Position numbers and translations under genes: made by a program. From Nitrospirota bacterium (GTDB lineage Bacteria; Nitrospirota; CAKKRA01; 9FT-COMBO-42-15), in NCBI GenBank assembly GCA_016214425.1, contig JACRON010000266.1, positions 1-8,047 of the forward strand: 8,047 nt of DNA. Reading direction: 5' to 3'. The notes beneath the pieces are model-generated. The model had not been told where the DNA came from and made no database searches. It was given only the letters and a program-made list of their open reading frames with translations. This document shows positions 5,574 to 8,047 of the stretch, piece by piece (the first letter of the stretch is position 1; each line of letters begins with the position of its first letter).

Positions 5574-6880
5574 ACCGATCCCCTGCCGACACAGGCATAT
5601 TTATATCCCAATTCCTTCATCTTCAACGGGTCATAGACATTTCTCAGGTCAATTATTATGGGAGACTTTAAAAGGCTCTTTATCTTTATCATATCCAGAT
5701 TTCTAAACTGATTCCACTCTGTAATCAATACTATGACGTCGCTTCCATTTACCGCATCATAAGAGTCCTTGCAGCACTCAATATTATTATTAAACACCTT
5801 CCTTGCCTCATCCATTGCAACAGGATCATACGCCCTGATCCTGGCGCCCATTTTTAAAAGACCATTTATAATATCTACGGAAGGCGCATCCCTCATATCA
5901 TCAGTATTTGGTTTAAAGGAAAGGCCAAGTACGCCGATGGTCTTGCCTTTAAGTTCACCAACCATATTAATTATCTTCTCTAACATCCGCTCTCTCTGTT
6001 TTTTATTTACATTTATCACTGCCTCCACAATCTCAAAAATATATTTATGATCCTTTGCGATCTGCGCAATTGCCTGTGTATCTTTTGGAAAGCATGACCC
6101 GCCATAACCGGGGCCCGGATGCAGGAATTTAGAGCCAATTCTATGGTCAAGCCCCATGCCTTTAGCCACTGCATGGACATCTGCGCCTACCCTTTCACAT
6201 ATATTGGCAATCTCATTAATAAAGGAAATCTTTGTTGCAAGAAAGGCATTGGAGGCATATTTTATCATCTCGGAGCTTGCAATATCTGTAACTATAAAAG
6301 GTGTCTCAACCAAATATAATGGCCTGTACAGTTCTTTCATTATCTCCACAGCCCTTTCGCTCTCCGCGCCGATTACAACCCTGTTTGGCCTCATAAAATC
6401 CTCTATAGCAGAACCCTCCCTTAAAAACTCGGGATTTGAGACTATGTCAAAGTCTGCCTGCTTCTTGTTTTTCTCAAGAATAATTTTCTTTATCCTCTCA
6501 CCTGTACCAACTGGTACTGTGCTCTTTGTTACAATCACCTTATAACCATTGAGGTTCCTTGCTATGCTCCCTGCCACATCCTCTACATAGGAAAGGTCAG
6601 CAGAGCCGTCATCCTTTGGCGGTGTTCCAACAGCAATAAAAATAACAAGAGAATCCTTGATGCCCTTATCTACATCTGAAGTAAATGAGAGGCGGCCGTC
6701 CTTTTCATTCTTTTTAACCAGCTCCTCAAGCCCAGGCTCGTAAATAGGAATATGGCCGTTATTTAACATATCTATCTTTTTTCTGTCTTTATCAACGCAG
6801 ACAACATTTACGCCAAATTCTGCAAAGCAGGTGCCCGTAACAAGGCCAACATAACCAGTGCCAACAACGCAGATATTCAT
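5561..6880 (-). CDS. ugd: UDP-glucose 6-dehydrogenase
   Basis: The 439-residue cytosolic enzyme oxidises UDP-glucose to UDP-glucuronate with two NAD+. The N-terminal Rossmann motif is VVGTGYVGLVTG (5-16), followed by TKSTVPVGT (118-126), NPEFLREG (149-156) and the central dimerisation helix region ASSEMIKYASNAFLATK (201-217). The catalytic cysteine is C263 in GGSCFPKD (260-267). The C-terminal UDP-binding domain carries GVLGLSFKPNTDDMRDAPS (316-334). Length is standard and all key residues are present. The ATG at 6880 has AGGAG (6887-6891) 6 nt upstream, immediately after the stop of the preceding gene; the gap is 12 nt. It supplies the substrate for uxs two genes downstream. A UDP-ManNAc or UDP-GlcNAc dehydrogenase is a related alternative, but the motifs and the uxs partner favour UDP-glucose. 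Confidence 0.95.
   Translation of the reverse strand: MNICVVGTGYVGLVTGTCFAEFGVNVVCVDKDRKKIDMLNNGHIPIYEPGLEELVKKNEKDGRLSFTSDVDKGIKDSLVIFIAVGTPPKDDGSADLSYVEDVAGSIARNLNGYKVIVTKSTVPVGTGERIKKIILEKNKKQADFDIVSNPEFLREGSAIEDFMRPNRVVIGAESERAVEIMKELYRPLYLVETPFIVTDIASSEMIKYASNAFLATKISFINEIANICERVGADVHAVAKGMGLDHRIGSKFLHPGPGYGGSCFPKDTQAIAQIAKDHKYIFEIVEAVINVNKKQRERMLEKIINMVGELKGKTIGVLGLSFKPNTDDMRDAPSVDIINGLLKMGARIRAYDPVAMDEARKVFNNNIECCKDSYDAVNGSDVIVLITEWNQFRNLDMIKIKSLLKSPIIIDLRNVYDPLKMKELGYKYACVGRGSVWIR
5580..5584 (-). promoter_or_regulatory. Ribosome binding site for the TTG-started ligase gene, inside ugd
   Basis: AGGGG on the minus strand lies 6 nt before the TTG at 5573. It falls within the last codons of ugd. 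With the 13-nt gene overlap, this suggests the ligase is translated by ribosomes finishing ugd. Confidence 0.55.
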
Positions 6881-6892
6881 TATCTTCTCCTC

Positions 6893-8047
6893 TCAATATG
6901 CGTTTTTATTTATCAGACCCTTCCATACAGTAAGCCACATTATCTTTAAATCAAAAAACAGCGACCAGTTTTTTATATAAAAGAGGTCGCATTCTATCCT
7001 TTTTTCCAAAGAGGTATTTCCTCGCCATCCATTCACCTGCGCCCAGCCTGTAATCCCGGCCTTCATCTTATGTCTTAACATATATCTAGGGATCTTCTTT
7101 CTGAAATCTTCTATGAACACTGGTCTTTCTGGCCTTGGCCCAACTATGCTCATGTCTCCTTTTAAAACATTTATGAATTGGGGAAGCTCATCAAGGCTCG
7201 TCCTTCTCAAAAAGGAACCGAATCTTGTCCTCCGATGGTCGTTCTCTCTTGCCCAGACAGCGCCTGTCTCTTTTTCCGCATCAATTCTCATTGAGCGGAA
7301 TTTCAGCATCTGAAATACCTTGCCGTCTAAACCCATCCTTGTCTGTCTGTAAAATACAGGACCCCTTGAGGTGAGCTTAACCGCAGCAGCAATAAGCAGC
7401 ATAAGAGGCAATGTTATTAAAAGGGCTATTAAAGAGAATATAATATCAGCCGCCCTTTTTATAACCCTGTTCCAGCCATAAAGCGGCGAGCCCTGAAGGT
7501 TTATCAGGAACATGCCTTCAAACTCCTCAACGCCTCCGTGTAAGGTAGCAAGCTGATATAAGTCAGGAACTATCCTGATTTCAATCATCTCATCTCCCAA
7601 TGTCTTTAATATCTCAAATAGTTTGTCATTCTCTTTTAATGGAAGGGCAATAAAAACCTGGTCAATATTTTTTTCAGCGATAACCTTATTTATATCCTCG
7701 TGGGTTCCTATAATCTTTGGCTGTATATTATTATTTACTGTTGCCTCTTTTTTATCCCTTAAGAAGCCCGCTATTTTAATCCCAAGCTCAGGATGAAGCT
7801 CTATCTTTTTCACAATGCCTTCAGCCAGATTACCGGTGCCGACTATTAAAGCGTATCTTAGATTATAACCTTTTTTACGCATAAACCTAAGAAATTCTCT
7901 GAATATCCCTCTTGCAAAGCTAAGCATAATAATGCTTGATATCCAGAAGTATACTAATATAAGACGGGAAAATTCGTACCTTCTAATAAAGAATGAGACT
8001 GCAACCAGGAATAATATTGATATTGAGGATGCCTTTGCTATATCAAA
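6893..8047 (-). CDS. Polyprenyl-phosphate glucose-1-phosphate transferase (WcaJ/PssY-like), N-terminus outside window
   Basis: The reading frame stays open from the internal Met at 7927 to the window edge (40 more codons), so that Met is not the start; 384 residues are visible of a usual 460-480. The enzyme transfers a sugar 1-phosphate from a UDP-sugar to undecaprenyl phosphate, the first step of repeat-unit assembly at the inner membrane. Visible residues about 7-22 and 27-46 are membrane helices. A Rossmann-like CoA_binding_3 region begins at IVGTGNLAEG (88-97). The membrane (re-entrant type) helix is at about 201-224. The Bac_transf catalytic domain shows KFRSMR (249-254), the DE pair at 286-287 in RRTSLDELPQ, GPRPERP (303-309) and ITGWAQVNGWRG (332-343). 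Glucose-1-phosphate is the likely substrate by family; galactose-1-phosphate is possible. Stop TGA at 6893-6895, 12 nt before ugd. Confidence 0.93.
   Translation of the reverse strand, partial: FDIAKASSISILFLVAVSFFIRRYEFSRLILVYFWISSIIMLSFARGIFREFLRFMRKKGYNLRYALIVGTGNLAEGIVKKIELHPELGIKIAGFLRDKKEATVNNNIQPKIIGTHEDINKVIAEKNIDQVFIALPLKENDKLFEILKTLGDEMIEIRIVPDLYQLATLHGGVEEFEGMFLINLQGSPLYGWNRVIKRAADIIFSLIALLITLPLMLLIAAAVKLTSRGPVFYRQTRMGLDGKVFQMLKFRSMRIDAEKETGAVWARENDHRRTRFGSFLRRTSLDELPQFINVLKGDMSIVGPRPERPVFIEDFRKKIPRYMLRHKMKAGITGWAQVNGWRGNTSLEKRIECDLFYIKNWSLFFDLKIMWLTVWKGLINKNAY

Noticed and set aside
5416..5598. 60-codon minus-strand frame starting at ATG 5598 across the ugd/ligase junction
   Set aside because: It overlaps two well-supported genes in the third frame and its product resembles nothing; it is a shadow frame.
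6893..7927. Taking Met at 7927 as the start of the sugar-phosphate transferase
   Set aside because: The frame remains open for 40 further codons to the window edge and encodes membrane helices typical of this family, so the gene is truncated by the window rather than short.

Overview
All seven protein genes in this window lie on the minus strand, so transcription runs from high to low coordinates. The window appears to come from an AT-leaning Gram-negative bacterium: it carries type IV pilus genes together with an O-antigen-ligase-family gene and an undecaprenyl-phosphate sugar transferase. The palindromic GTAG-footed repeats and general gene style would suit a Nitrospirota- or Desulfobacterota-like lineage. 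That placement is an impression only, since there is no rRNA or other marker here.

Region 1 (8047 to 2519) is a tightly packed surface-polysaccharide operon. In order of transcription it holds a polyprenyl-phosphate glucose-1-phosphate transferase whose N-terminus is cut off by the window edge, UDP-glucose 6-dehydrogenase (ugd), a multi-membrane-span O-antigen ligase/polymerase, UDP-glucuronate decarboxylase (uxs) and a GalE-like 4-epimerase. Junctions are a 12-nt gap, a 13-nt overlap and two 4-nt overlaps, so translational coupling is likely. Together the enzymes can start a lipid-linked glycan, supply UDP-glucuronate, UDP-xylose and a 4-epimer sugar, and ligate or polymerise the product.

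Region 2 (2518 to 1) is the start of a type IV pilus cluster: pilB (assembly ATPase with a tandem MshEN-like c-di-GMP-binding N-terminus), then pilC (inner-membrane platform, C-terminus beyond the window). pilC is real although it has no stop codon inside the window.

The two intergenic gaps of region 2 carry near-identical copies of a REPIN-like element: two GTAG-footed hairpins in inverted orientation. The copy after pilB supplies the pilB stop codon and is followed on the minus strand by a T7-C-T5 tract, so it looks like a terminator. Immediately beyond it is a near-consensus sigma-70 promoter whose predicted start leaves only about 3 nt before the pilC ATG, implying a leaderless pilC mRNA. 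The copy between the epimerase gene and pilB has no T-tract, so read-through from the polysaccharide operon into pilB is plausible. The most interesting signals here are this terminator/promoter/repeat arrangement and the compensatory base changes inside the repeat hairpins. No tRNA, rRNA, CRISPR array or transposase gene was seen, and no gene-free stretch exceeds 300 bases.
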